DNA of 64,000 nucleotides from Suillus spraguei (lineage: Eukaryota > Basidiomycota > Agaricomycetes > Boletales > Suillaceae). Of the stretch, positions 48,904 to 60,748 are shown piece after piece. The notes below the pieces were generated by a model. The model was given only the letters and a program-made list of their open reading frames with translations, did no database searches and was not told the DNA's origin. The stretch covers positions 62,001 through 126,000 of the forward strand of contig JABCPU010000056.1 of assembly GCA_016800925.1 (NCBI GenBank). The letters are read 5' to 3'. A program made the translations under genes and the position numbers. Numbering within the stretch: the stretch's first letter is position 1; the number at the start of each line of letters is the position of its first letter.

Positions 48904-49925
48904 ATGACCATAGAGCCATCGTTGGGTACACCAGACAACGCTTCCCAGAAAGTTCCCCTGCGAACAGGTCCTCCAACAAGAGAAGAGCTGCTCGTGTACT
49001 ATCCAGCCAAGTTCACATGGCACCAACTCAAGACCTTCGTGAATTCCGGGTACTTGTATACTACTGCTAGTATGAACAGGACAGACAACGCTGACTCTGT
49101 AACGCCACTGAAGGGATCTTGGGCTGCTAAAGCGTGACAGGGCGCTACAAAAGAAATATAATGCATGGTCTCTAGGAATTGTGAAAGAGCACGGCTCAAT
49201 AGGTGGGTGACGCAGAGTCAACATGTAAAGATCGCTTAACAGCCTGAAGTGAACTACCTTATCAATCACCGTCTCCAATGGGGAAAGCCAGATACCCTTT
49301 CGCTCTCACCCTCAATACTCGATAACGATACCAGACTTAAGGACAAATCCATCTCATCGTCCAAATCTAATCAGCCCCTCCCACCACTTCCCCAAGACGC
49401 ACCCGAATATTTTAAAGCTGATATCCCATTCGACACAGAGCTTATCAGTATCATTCAGAATGACTGGCCTTACTCTATCCCTGTCGAGATCGAACATACG
49501 CTCGTCTGGTCGCGAGTACCCATCTTCCATCCGGATCTCATCCCAGCTGAAATCGATGCACGGATTCAACAAGATGGGCTGTGTGGGTTTACAGGCAACG
49601 ACGAGCTTCCACCCTCACCGTCCACTCTACCGGAATGTCTGCCTGCCCTAGCGGAGTGGGGAATCACCGTGGACAAATTAGTTCGCAGTCCCAGGGACAG
49701 TCTGGAGATCGAAGAGATGGTGAGGAATGCTGGAAGGGAAGTAGATGGTTTTGTGAAACGAAGGTGGGTGGAAAGCGAGTGGGAGACTGCATGGTTTGTC
49801 AATCCCCCAGTGAGTGAATGAGCTCTGGCTACGCTGCGTCAGGCGCTGAGCATTTACAGAGGCTGCAAAGCGTTCGTGAACTAGCACATATACATGTGTT
49901 TGCGAAGAAGAAGCAACACTTATAG
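48904..49925 (+). CDS. DUF3605 family protein (N-acetylglucosamine-induced protein 1-like)
   Basis: Four exons. TREELLVYYPAKFTWHQLKTFVNSG, then DLGLLKRDRALQKKYNAWSLGIVKEHGSI, then VNYLINHRLQWG…FDTELISIIQNDWPYSIPVEIEHTLVWSRVPIFHPDLIPAEID and, in the last exon, NPPRLQSVRELAHIHVFAKKKQHL. The order of the blocks ..WHQLK..V.SGDL..LKR….YN.W, NDWPY…EHTLVW..VPI and WFVNP..LQSVRE..HIHVF is that of DUF3605, whose Candida member was found as a GlcNAc-induced gene. Biochemical activity is not known to me. The third acceptor must be GAAG before TGAACTAC; the nearer AACAG would put a stop in frame. Stop TAG at 49923-49925. Confidence 0.8.
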
Positions 49926-49951
49926 ATTAGATATAGAACACTCATAGAACT

Positions 49952-50791
49952 TTATGATTTGCTCTCTTTGCGAATGAGTTTCATCCTATCCACCACTATC
50001 TTCACGATATCACGCCATTCCGTCATGGCACCGAGTCCTTTGAAGAAGAGCCAAGTTATCCGCAGCGGCAGGCAATAAAAGTCAGAGCTACATACCAACG
50101 TCCCCACATGCAAGATTCTTTCCAATTGGCCCGACGACTTGGTAACGCACAATGTCCCGGATGACGCGCAAATGTTCTGCTGTGAGCGGATGCTCGTACA
50201 TGAGCGTATTCATCGCTGGGAATACGTAAGTCGGCGTCGTAGGTGCCAGCGCGCGAAGCAGAGAAGTCTAAGAAAGAGGTTTGTCATCGAATACGATGAG
50301 AATGAGCTGGGAAAACATACTGCGAGATTGTCGCAGAGCCCGTGTGCAATCTTTGAGAGCGTATTTGCCGAGCAGGGAGCGACAAGAACAATGTCAGCCC
50401 ACCTCCTCAACTCGATATGCAGGATCGGATCCCCAATCTTGTATGACCCCTATCATGGACGTCAAGACGGCCAAGTTCTTCTGGAAAGCGCGTGTATTTA
50501 CCGACCACTCGTCCTCATCAGTCCACACGCGGCCGCCTGCCTTGACGATATCTGTACGGTCATAAAACGCGAGCGACTCCTTGGTCGCAACCACTTCTAC
50601 CCTGACATTTTGGTACTGCGTTCGCACATAACGTGAGCAGGGGCAGGATTCCAGGACGGGGGACAGACTTGGATAAGTGCTGAGACGATGAGAGGAGCTT
50701 TGATAGATGCTACGCTTCCTGTCGTTATGAGCAATACATGATTATGATCTGGGAGGCGCTCAGTTTCGGCAATAAATTGGCGAGTTACCAT
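49952..50791 (-). CDS. CAB3: phosphopantothenoylcysteine decarboxylase (PPCDC/Hal3 family)
   Basis: Minus-strand gene starting MVTRQFIAETERLPDHNHVLLITTGSVASIKAPLIVSAL, the flavin-binding N-terminus of the HFCD flavoproteins. Then VRVEVVATKESLAFYDR; GDPILHIELRRWADIVLVAPCSANTLSKIAHGLCDNL, which carries the catalytic His; PTYVFPAMNTLMYEHPLTAEHL with the PxMNxxMW-like motif; and the C-terminal LACGDVGLGAM with the conserved active-site cysteine. These residues mark an FMN enzyme that decarboxylates 4'-phosphopantothenoylcysteine in coenzyme A synthesis. The same family contains the Hal3/Sis2 regulators of Ppz phosphatase; with His, PAMN and ACGD all present, an enzymatic role is likely. The 3' ends of this gene and the DUF3605 gene are only 26 bp apart, convergent. 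Confidence 0.85.
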
Positions 50792-51231
50792 GGGTGAACG
50801 TATGAGAGTGGAATTATTGTTACAGTTATTTTTACAAACCATTATTCTTTATTTATTGTATTCATAGGTCCTTCTAAAGCGCCGGGCGTACTAACTTAGG
50901 CTCTTGATCATCGCAACGAACATATGCGTGAAGTGCATGTTTTCTATCATATCAGGAATCGGCTCGAGGGAAACGTGTCAATTAAACAACTTGACCCGAT
51001 ACTTTCAATCGCAAGTGCTTGCTCCACTTTTGTGTGACAATGCTAGGTGAACTTTGGGTATGAGCAGACAGAATATAATTTAAATTTCCTGTCATCAGCC
51101 TTCAAATCCATCGCGTACAAAGAGTTATACTGTACCCATGCATAGGTTACTCTTCTGATCTGAATAGAACAATCCAAAGTCAGGAATAAGTGACGCAAAA
51201 CAGAGTGAACTTGCTAGTGCAGCGCAACCGA
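50792..51231. other. intergenic spacer
   Basis: Upstream flank of the PPCDC gene and 3' flank of P450-3. No gene supported. Confidence 0.5.
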
Positions 51232-53442
51232 TCATTCATACCGACGAACTCTCAAAGGTACCCCAACACCATCCTCTCCAACAACCCGCGGGCGACGCAT
51301 AAGTCCTCTCGCAATCTCGACCTCAGTATCCAGTCCATCTCGCATCTCAAACACAAAGCTCTTCACCAGAACCGATAAAACCGCCTGTATCGCAGTGAGT
51401 AACATCCAAACTGGCTAATTCGTCTCAATCACCTTGATTTCTGTGATCGCAAAATCTTTTCCGAGACACGTCCTCGGGCCGTCGACGAATGTCAGAAGAT
51501 GCCTGTGACCCTGGACTTCCTTGGCCTTCCCAGTGATGCCGTCTTCAGTCAGCCAACGATCAGGTTTAAATTCTTTTGCATCAGGTCCCCAGATTGTCGA
51601 GGAGCGATTGATCGCCGCAGTTGATATCGTGATTAAGGTCCCTTTCGCTACAGATATACTATCTATCATTTTCCCGGACACCGTGCACACAGGTTCGCTC
51701 AAGGGAATAACGTCATCAACCGCCGCCTGTAAATTTGTTGTCGGAATATTTATTTGTACGTAGATAGATGCACTCACAACACGAGTGAATACGCCCAACG
51801 GAGGATGAAGTCGTAGAACTTCATGGACGACCGCATCCAAGTATGGGAGATTGGCCTTAAATTGGTCATATGTGGGATCAGGGCCAAATGCAAGTAGTTC
51901 CTCTCTCAGGCTGGTTTGTACATCAGGGTGTCGCGATAGTTCAATTAGCGCCCACTGATCATCGCATTAATGACATGCACAAACGTAACCACAAATGAAA
52001 CTTACTGTAAGACTGACTATCGATGAAAAAGTCAGCTAATATGATAGTAGCGGACAAGAAATCGACTTACTGGATGTCGTCTCATAACCTGCGAGAAGCA
52101 AGACCTTCATCTGTGAGATGTCAGCTCGCAAATAACGGCTGTGATATATTGGCTTCACGTACTTGTGCCATTACTTCCTCCTCCGACATATGAAGTTCAG
52201 CATCCTGGCTTTCAGATTTAACTAATCGTCACGTTAATCAGGAGATCACAATAAATCTTGGAGAACATACTCAGCAATCCGATGATGGACTTCTCCTCGT
52301 CTTTCCCGCTCATATCCACATCCTTCTCCTGGCGGCTGCGAATCAATAGTTCGTTGCATATTTCTCCCATGGTTGCGCTAAGTTTCTTGATTAAATTCTT
52401 CCTCTTGCTAGGAGTCTTGATAATGACAGGAAACGCTGATGCGAGCAAGAAAAGAGTTTGGTTCACTGCTGAAGCCTGTTGGTTGTTGTTGAAAGAACCG
52501 AACACCTCGGTAACGCTGGAGCGTTTCCCATCGAGCGAGCCAAAGTCATGAGAGAATCCAGCAATGCCGACCGTGTCCAAACTGATGTTGTGTCAGTTCG
52601 AGGTGTTAATACAAAAATATCTTCGCGTACGATACATGATTCATCCTTTGAGTTGTTTGTTGTTTCGATTAGGGGTGACACTGGCAAAGCCAGAAATGCT
52701 ACGCACCAGTTCTGAACCTCGATGACAGCATCGCTATCTTTACTCGATTCTATAACAACATCCCATGCGCCTTTGACCTGTAAAGGTCAGAGTTGCTACA
52801 TTCCCACATCGCAAATACTTACCTTGTATGCTGAGTCATAAAACACTGAAGTGAGTTTCCGAATCGCCGCATTACTGAATGCTGGCGTGAGGGCCTTCCG
52901 CTGCCTAATTCATAGGTAGTGGTTAAGTCGCCGAGGTGAGAACATGAATTGAACAGCACCTTCTGTGGGCTTCACCCTCAGCCCATAGTAGCCCTCTGCC
53001 GATCTGACAAGACATATGAAACAGACGAGATAAGATGGTAGTGTCAACATACTAGTGCTTCCCGAATCACCGTGGTAAGGGGCATCTGCACGTATGTCCA
53101 TGTATCTCGGGCGTAGAAATGTGCTATAGCTCTTGGGTCGCACAGCACGATTCTACTCTGTCCGAGGACACTCGGAATCATATACGCGACCCCATATTCC
53201 GTCGCCCAACGTTCATACATTGCAGCATAATCTTGAGATGATGAAAGGTCGTGCGACACACCATATATAAAGCTGGTACGAGGTGGGCCCCGCAGTTGAG
53301 TCGTCTTCAATCGCCAGCGAAGGGCCCTTGAGAATTTGACAAAAGCCCATAATGCAACGAATGAACAGGCAACATTAAATGCGCTAACGGAGCGTACGGT
53401 TGTCCAGAGACTTAATGGAGAGAGTAGAGGAATGGTAGTCAT
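51232..53442 (-). CDS. cytochrome P450 paralogue 3 (looks intact)
   Basis: Same family and exon layout as P450-2. MTTIPLLSPLSLWTTVRSVSAFNVACSFVALWAF anchor; TQLRGPPRTSFIYGVSHDL; microexon GATGAATCATGTATC at 52631-52645; GFSHDFGSLDGKRSSVTEVF; KVLLLAGYETTS; HEVLRLHPP with ExxR (EVLR); FKPDRWLTEDG; FVDGPRTCLGKDF. A TAG after IETN is not a nonsense mutation: it lies in the 48-nt last intron that ends just before AVLSVLVKSFVFEM. The C-terminus is VPLRVRRYE with TGA at 51232-51234. TATA box at 53481-53486. No disabling change was found. Probably a functional microsomal monooxygenase of unknown substrate. Confidence 0.82.
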
Positions 53443-54342
53443 TGATGTTTGATTCGAAGTAGTTAGTATCCATTGGGAGATTTATAGCCGTTTCTGAACT
53501 GAGCTATCCGCAGCAGCGCAACGCATTGCAGGGTAGAAGTTCATAACAGCAAAACCTGTGTCTGAATTATGTAAGATCAGATGACCGTCGTACGCAAAAC
53601 ATACTAATCTGAAAAGCTAATTGGGCTGTGACTTATAATAACAACAAGCAACTGTGGCCCTAGCATCAGCAAACGAAAAGAAGAAAAAAAACAGAAACGA
53701 GCCTTTGAGGCGCCATCTGGAAACTATATTTAGTCAGTGTCGGCTCGCACACCTTTTTATCGTTATTGCACAGTTAGTCGACTCGGCTCCTTACAATCAC
53801 ACTTTTCAAGCCTATGTTCTATCTTGAGCGGGATGCGAGAGATTACATGTAATCAGAATGTTCGATTCACCATCTCTCGAATAGCGAAAGAAAATAATCA
53901 CAGTGAAAGACATCTCCACCAATCGCATGAGTGCGCTACAGTCGCAAGCGTGTCCGTAACGCGGAGCATTAAGTAATGTGTAGACTTCCTGATGGAGTTA
54001 CATAACGTGACACTCATCGGGGTTTGCAATTATTTAATCTATTAATTATTTAATTATTAGTGGTACTCATCTATGCGCTTAGTGATCTCTAGATATGGTG
54101 GTGACATTCGAGTCTATGATAACGTGTTTAGATTACATGGAAAAACAATGCTCCGGTCTATTGTTCTGTCACCAGCCTTCAAATTAATTGCGTATATATG
54201 TAGAGCTATAAGGTGCCCATATTACAAACATAGACTTCCTCTGGTCTAGAATTAAATGCAATAGTTCCAGTGAGGAATGAGTAATGGAAAATAAATTAAA
54301 CCTATTAGTGTAACACAACCAATCATTCATACCGACGAACTC
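53443..54342. promoter_or_regulatory. spacer with P450-3 promoter
   Basis: TTTATAGCCG at 53481 is the minus-strand TATA element of P450-3. The rest is AT-rich (ATTAATTATTTAATTATTAG near 54040) and holds no gene I can support. It differs from the spacer of copies 4 and 5. Confidence 0.5.
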
Positions 54343-56528
54343 TCAAAGGTACCCCAATACCATCCTCTCCAACAATCCGGGACGAGGTAAGATCCCCCTC
54401 GCAATCTCGACCTCAGTATCCGGTCCATCCTGCATCTCAAACACAAAGCTCTTCACTAGAACCGATAAAACCGCCTGTATCACAGTGAGTAATGCCCAAA
54501 CTGGCTGATTTGAATCGCTCACCTTGAATTCTGTGATCGCAAAATCTTTTCCGAGACACGCCCTCGGGCCGTCGATGAACGTCAGAAGATGCTTGTGACC
54601 CTGGACTTCCTCGGCCTTCGCAGTGATGCCGTCTTCAGTCAGCCAACGATCAGGTTTAAATTCCTTTGCATCAGGTCCCCAGATTGCCGAAGAGCGATTG
54701 ATGGCTGCGGCTGATATCGTGATTGATGTCCCTTTCGCTATAGATATACTATCTGTTGTTTCCCCAGACTCCGTGCGCACAAGTTCGCTCAAGGGGATGA
54801 CGTCATCTGCCGTTGCCTGTAGATCTGTTGTCAAAGTGTTTATTAGCATGTAGATAGGCGCACTCACAAGACGAGTGAATTCGCCCAACGGAGGATGGAG
54901 TCGTAGAACTTCATGGACGACCGCGTCCAAGTATGGGAGATTGGCCTTTAATTGGTCATATGTTGGATCAGGGCCAAATGCAAGTAGTTCCTCTCTCAGG
55001 CTGGTTTGGACATCAGGATGTCGCGATAACTCAATCAGCGCCCACTTATTATCACATTAATGGCGTGCACAGACATAATCACAAAGTAAAGTTACCGTTA
55101 GACTGACTATCGACGAAAAGTCAGTCAGTATGATAACAGCGGACAACAAACCGACTTACTGGATGTCGTCTCATAACCTGCGAGAAGCAAGACTTTCATC
55201 TGCAGGATGTCAGCTCGCAAATAATGGCTGTGATATATTGGCTTCACAGACCTGTGCTAGTACTTCCTCTTCCGACATATGAAGCTCGGCATCCTGGCTT
55301 TCAGATTTAACTGGTTGCTGCATCAATAAAGAGACCATGATAAATCTCTCAGAGAGCGTACTCAACAATCCAATGATGGACTTCTCCTCGTCTCTCCCGC
55401 TCATATTCACATCCTTCTCCCGGCGGCTGCGAATCAATAAGTCGTTAGATATTTCCCCCATGGTTACACCGAGTTTCTTGAACAGCTTCGAGCGCTTGGT
55501 GGGGATCTTGGTAATGATAGGAAACGCTAATGCAACCAAGAAAAAAAGTTGGTTCACTGCTGAGGCCTTTGGGTTGCTTCCGAAGGAATCGAACACTTCG
55601 GTCACGCTGGCATGCTTCCCATTGAGCGAGCCAAAATCATGCGAGAATCCAGCAATGCCAACTGTGTCCAGACTGATATTGTGTCAGTCCGAGGTATCAA
55701 TACCAAAATATCTTCACGCACGATACATGATTCATCCTGAGTCATTTCAATCAGGAATGACACTTGCGAAGCCAGAAAAAGACGAACCAGTTCTGAACCT
55801 CGATGACAGCGTCACCATCTTTGCTCAATTCTATAACAGTATCCCATGCGGCTTTGGCCTGTATAGTTTCAAGGTCAGAGATGCTACATTCCCACATCGT
55901 AAATCCTTACCTTGTATGCTGAATCATAAAACACTGATGTGAGTTTCCGAATTGCTGCATTACTGAATGCTGGCGTGAGGGCCTTCCGCTGCCTAATTCA
56001 CAGTAGTGGTTAAGTCGCTGGGGTGAAGAAACAGCTGAAAAGTACCTCCTGTGGGTTTCACTCTCAGACCATAGTACCCCTTTGCCGAACTGACAAAAGA
56101 TGTCAGACAGGCAAGGTAAGATGATGATGTTAATGTACCGATGTCTCCATCAGCGCTGTGAAAAGAGGAGTCTGTGCATATGTCCACGTGTCTCGTGCCA
56201 AGAAATGAGCTATAGCTCTTGGGTCACACAGCACGATTCTACTCTTTCCGAGGACACTGGGGATTGTATACGCGACCCCATATTCCGTCGCCCAATGTTC
56301 ATACATTCCACCAGTATCATTAGATGACATGAGGTCTTGTGACACACCATATATGAAGCTGGTGCGAGGTGGACCCCGCAGTTGAGTCGTCTTCAATCGC
56401 CAACGAAGGGCCCTCGAGAATTTGACAAAAGCCCATAATGCAGCGAATGAACAGGCAACATTGAATGCGCTAATCGAGCGCACGGTTGTCCAGAGACTTA
56501 ATGGAGAGAGTACAGGGATGGTAGTCAT
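54343..56528 (-). CDS. cytochrome P450 paralogue 4, C-terminal frameshift
   Basis: Same layout as P450-2 and -3: MTTIPVLSPLSLWTTVRSIS anchor; RGPPRTSFIYGVSQDL; microexon at 55722-55736; SHDFGSLNG; I-helix and ExxR (HEVLRLHPPLGEF); FKPDRWLTEDG; FIDGPRACLGKDF; then the 48-nt intron and AVLSVLVKSFVFEMQDG. After ILPRP the frame shifts: paralogues have CCGCGGG or CCGTGG where this copy has CCGGG near 54380, so the last about 16 residues become GLLERMVLGYL, ending at 54343, instead of RVVGEDGIGVPLRVRRYE ending at 54323. The catalytic part is untouched, so activity may survive. TATA at 56567-56572. Confidence 0.8.
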
Positions 56529-57590
56529 TGCTGTTTGGTTTGAAGTACTTGGTATCTATCAGAAGATTTATAGCCGTTCTGTGCGCAGCGGCATGTCTAC
56601 GAAGTTGAACGGCTTGTTGTAGGAACCGAGCTGTCCGCAGCAGCGCAGTAATACTTGCCACCAGGCACCAACAGCAAAACCTGTGTCTGAATTCAAGTCA
56701 GATGACCGTCGCAGGATTTATCAAATGTCCACAAGTATAGTACTCACCCTGCACTTGCCCTGTGCCGCTGTTAGTGGTCGGTTACATTGTAAAAGCTTTG
56801 TCTGGATTAAAATTGGCTAACTTCCCGCAGAAAGCGTCAGTGTTTTTGTCCGCATGTCAAAAGCACTCAATAAGTTCTTAGGCCCCTTCTATACTTAGGT
56901 TCAGATGGCGTTCAAGATATACATAAACGAGCCTTTCAAACACCGCAACGATGTTGTAACCGTCTTTTGACATTGAGCTTCTCTAGCCATCGAATATTCT
57001 TGAGCGAGCTCGCATTTTTAACTACATCCCTTTCATCCCTGGATTCGATCAGAAAGATCATGCGCGATGGTGGAGAAAATGAATGTTTCCGTGGCGATGG
57101 TTGAAGAACTCACTATATAAAGTAAACAAGTGCATTCAACGTGAAGCTTATACGTCTGATGGGGTGCCAGTGAATGTTGCAGGTGCGCAGCCTTGCACGG
57201 ATATAAATAACGCTAAGTGCGTGCCGTGTTGTTTTGTCCCAAGTACTCATGCTACAATGATGGAGGCATGCGATTGTGTCTAGCCACAGCAGCACATGTC
57301 CTGACAGATTGCGAATGATGGGAGCGGCCATCTCTTGTTGCGTGAGTCACAAAATTCCACAGAGGTCTAAGTTTAACTGAGATCTTGAAGTCAACTGTAA
57401 GATTCATGCTCACATGATCATGATCATGTGCCGCATCCCGACACTCACTGAGAGGGTTTTGTTGAAAACGTCCAGGCACCTGTACGAAAAACCACGAGAA
57501 AACCTTACGTCAGCTGTCATAAGCAATATACTGTAGAGCTATGACCATAACTTTGTCACATGCAACACAACTTCAAGCGATCATTCATAC
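56529..57590. other. spacer upstream of P450-4; first copy of a duplicated module
   Basis: Its distal part (about 56980-57340) matches 60220-60570, upstream of P450-5. It includes a 56-bp identical block (57175-57230) that contains GATATAAATA, and TATATAAAGTAAACAAG at 57114. A perfect 20-bp palindrome CACATGATCATGATCATGTG is at 57411-57430. Minus-strand frames through the block (WDKTTRHALSVIYIRARLRTCN) are conserved between the two copies, but no start, domain or intron structure supports a gene. Confidence 0.55.
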
Positions 57591-59777
57591 CGGCGAACTC
57601 TCAAAGGTACCCCAATACCATCCTCTCCAACAACCCGCGGCCGAGGCAAAAGTCCTCTCGCAATTTCGACCTCGGTATTCAGTCCATTTCGCATCTCAAA
57701 TACAAAGCTCTTCACCAGAACCAATAAAACCGCCTGTATCGCAGTGAGTAACGTCCAAACTGGCTAATTTGTCTCAATCACCTTGATTTCCATAATCGCG
57801 AAATCTTTCCGAGACACGCCCTCGGGCCATCCACAAATGTCAGAAGATGCCTATGACCTTGAACTTCCTTGGCCTTCCCAGTGATACCGTCTTCAGTCAG
57901 CCAACGATCAGGCTTAAATTCCTTTGCATCAGGTCCCCAGATTGTCCAGGAGCGATTAATCGTCGCGCTTGATATCGTGATTAATGTCCCTTTCACTACA
58001 GATATACTGTCTGTCATTTCTCCAGACTCCGTGCGCACAGGTTCGCTCAAGGAATAACATCGTCAGCTGCTGCCTGTAAATGTGTTATCAAAAAAATTAT
58101 TTGTACGTAGATCGGTGCACTCACAAGATGAGTGGTTTCGCCTATCGCAGGATGGAGTCGTAGAACTTCATGGACGACCGCATCCAAGTATGGGAGATTG
58201 GCCTTTAATTGGTCATATGTCGGATCAGGGCCAAATGCAAGTAGTTCCTCTCTCAGGCTAGTTTGGACATCAGGGTGTCGCGATAATTCAATCAGTGCCC
58301 ACTGATCATCACATGAATACCGTGCAGACGTTATCGGATGGTAGGCTTACCGTAAGAGTGACTGTAAAGGAGTCAGCCAATATGATAGTAGGGGACAAGA
58401 AATCGACTGACTAGATACCGTCTCATAACCTGCGATAAACAAACTCCTCATCTGCAGGATGTGAGCTCGCAAATGATGACTGTAATACAGTCTCCACGGA
58501 CCTGAGCCACCACTTCCTCTTCCGACATATGAAGCTCGGCATCTTGGCCTTCAGATTTAACTGATCGTCACGTTAATCAAGAGACCGCAATAAATCTTGG
58601 AGAGCGTACTCAACAATCCGATGATGGACTTCTTCTCGTCTTTCCCGCTCATATCCACATCCTTCTCCTGGCGGCTGCGAATCAATAGGTCGTTACATAT
58701 TTCGCCCATGGTTACGCTAAGTTTCTTGCTTAGATTCGTCCTCTTGCTAGGAATCTTGAAATGATAGGAAATACTGATGCGAAAGGAAAAGAACTTTGTT
58801 TATTGCCGAGGCCTGTTGGTTGGATCCGAAAGTATCAAATACTTCAGTCACACTGGCGCGCTTCCCATTGAGTGAGCCAAAATCATGCGAGAATCCAGCA
58901 ATGCCGATGGTGTCCAGACTGATACTGTGTCAGTCCGAGGTGTTAATGGCAAAATACATTCGCGTGCGATACATGATTCATCCTAGTTGTTTTGATTAGG
59001 GATGACACTTGCCAAGCCAGAAAAGCTACACACCAGTTCTGAACCTCGATGACAGCATCACCATCTTTACTCAATTCTATAACTGTATCCCATGCACTTT
59101 TGACCTATAAAGTATCAGGGTCAGAGATGCTACACTCCCCACATCGCAAATCCTTACCTTGTATGCTGAATCATAAAACACTGATGTGAGTTTCCGAATT
59201 GCTGCATTACTGAATGCTGGCGTGAGGGCCTTCCGCTGCCTAATTCGCAGGTACTGGTTAAGTAGCTGGGGCGAGGACAAGAGCTGAACGGTACCTTCTG
59301 TGGGCTTCACCCTCAGACCATGACAGCCCTCTGCCGATCTGACAAGAGTTATGAAATAGACGAAGTAAGATGGTAGTGTTAATATACCAGTATCTCCCGA
59401 ATCGCCGCAGAAAGGGGTGTCTGCACATATGTCCATGTCTCTCGGGCATAGAAGTGTGCTATAGCTCTTGGGTCGCATAGCACGACTTTACGTTGTCCGA
59501 GGACGCTTGGAATCATATATGCCACCCCGTATTCCGTCGCCCAACGTTCATATATTCTAGCAGTATCATGAGATGACATGAGGTCTTGCGACACACCATA
59601 TATGAAGCTGGTACGAAGTGGACCACGCAGTTGAGTCGTCTTCATTTGCCAGCGAAGGGCCCTTGAAAATTTGACAAAAGCCCATAATGCAGCGAATGAA
59701 CAAGCGACATTGAATGCGCTAACCGAGCGTACGGTTGTCCAGAGACTTGATGGAGAGAGTACAGGAATGGTAGTCAT
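57591..59777 (-). pseudogene. cytochrome P450 paralogue 5, decayed
   Basis: N-terminal exon intact (MTTIPVLSPSSLWTTVRS… RGPLRTSFIYGVSQDL), RQRKALTPAFSNAAIRKLTS, microexon GATGAATCATGTATC (58968-58982), FKPDRWLTEDG and FVDGPRACLGK. Lesions relative to copies 2-4: one T missing from CTTTTCC at about 57810, changing LGKDFA to LGKISRLWKSR; one C missing in IPLSEP near 58052; several bases missing at 58758-58800 in the helix after IPSKR; and the donor after the microexon is GC (GCACGC) instead of GT. The core TATA is changed from TTTATA to TTTGTA at 59816-59821. A pseudogene, or possibly a truncated product from the first exons only. Confidence 0.82.
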
Positions 59778-60577
59778 TGCTGTTTGGTCTGAAGTACTTG
59801 GTATCTATCGGGAGATTTGTATTCGTTCTGGCAGGGGTTGGCTACGAGGGTAAATGACTTATTGTAGGAACCGAGTTGTCCTCAGTACTCGCCACCAGGC
59901 ACCATAATGCATGAATAGTTCACAGCAAAACCTGTGTCTGAATTCAGATTGGATGACCATCGCAGGGTTGATCAAAGGTCAGCAAGTATACTACTCACCC
60001 TGCACGCGTCCTGTACCACTGTTTATTGTCGGTAACATTAAAGTAAAACCTGTGTCCGAATTAAATTTAGATGACTTTCCGCAGTCAGTTGTTTTGGTCC
60101 TCATGTCAAAAACACATGAGTTCTTACAAAGTTTTTAGGCCTCTTCTATGCTTAGATTTAGATGGCATTCAAAACGTACCTAAACCAGAGCCCGTGAGTA
60201 TTGTTGTTTTGGGACTAAACTTCTTTAGCCACTGGGTATTCTTGAGTGAGCTTTCATTCGTGACCACATCCGCTCACACTCGTTTCATCCCTGGATCACG
60301 ATCAGTAAGATCATCATGCGCGCATCATGGTTGTATATAAAGCGGAAAAGCGCATTAAAGCTTGAACCACATACTACTTACGTCTAGGTGAGTGTTGCAG
60401 GTGCGCAGCCTTGCACGGATATAAATAACGCTAAGTGCGTGCCGTGTTTTGTCCCAAGTACTCATGCCACTACAATGATGGAGCTTAGGCATGCTATTAT
60501 GTCTAGCCACAGCTGCACGTCCTGACAGCGCGGGAGAAATTGGTAGATCAGTGCGAATGATGGTAGCCAAGCTCGTT
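59778..60577. other. spacer upstream of P450-5; second copy of the duplicated module
   Basis: About 60220-60570 corresponds to 56980-57340. The 56-bp block at 60393-60448 is identical to 57175-57230, and the next bases differ only by a 3-nt gap. GTATATAAAG at 60333 corresponds to the TATATAAAG upstream of P450-4's block. No gene supported. Confidence 0.55.
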
Positions 60578-60748
60578 AGTGTTGCCGCTGAAGAGAAGTG
60601 ACTTCGAGGTAAATTGGCTTCACTTCGAAAGCGTGAGACTTTGGTTGACTCTGTTGTTCCTAGTGTTGCCGCGAAGCGAACTGAAGCGAATCGAAGTGTA
60701 AATTTGAGACACTTCGGTAGACTTCGATGTCAATGAAGTTATTCGAAG

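Noticed and set aside
53443..54342. A separate gene between P450-3 and P450-4
   Set aside because: Only short frames with no motif; the region is AT-rich spacer.
51410..57770. TAG stop after IETN in P450-3 and P450-5
   Set aside because: The stop lies within a 48-nt intron (GTGATTGAGACG … CAG) that ends before AVLSVLVKSFVFEM. Splicing removes it, and copy 2 has the same intron without the stop.
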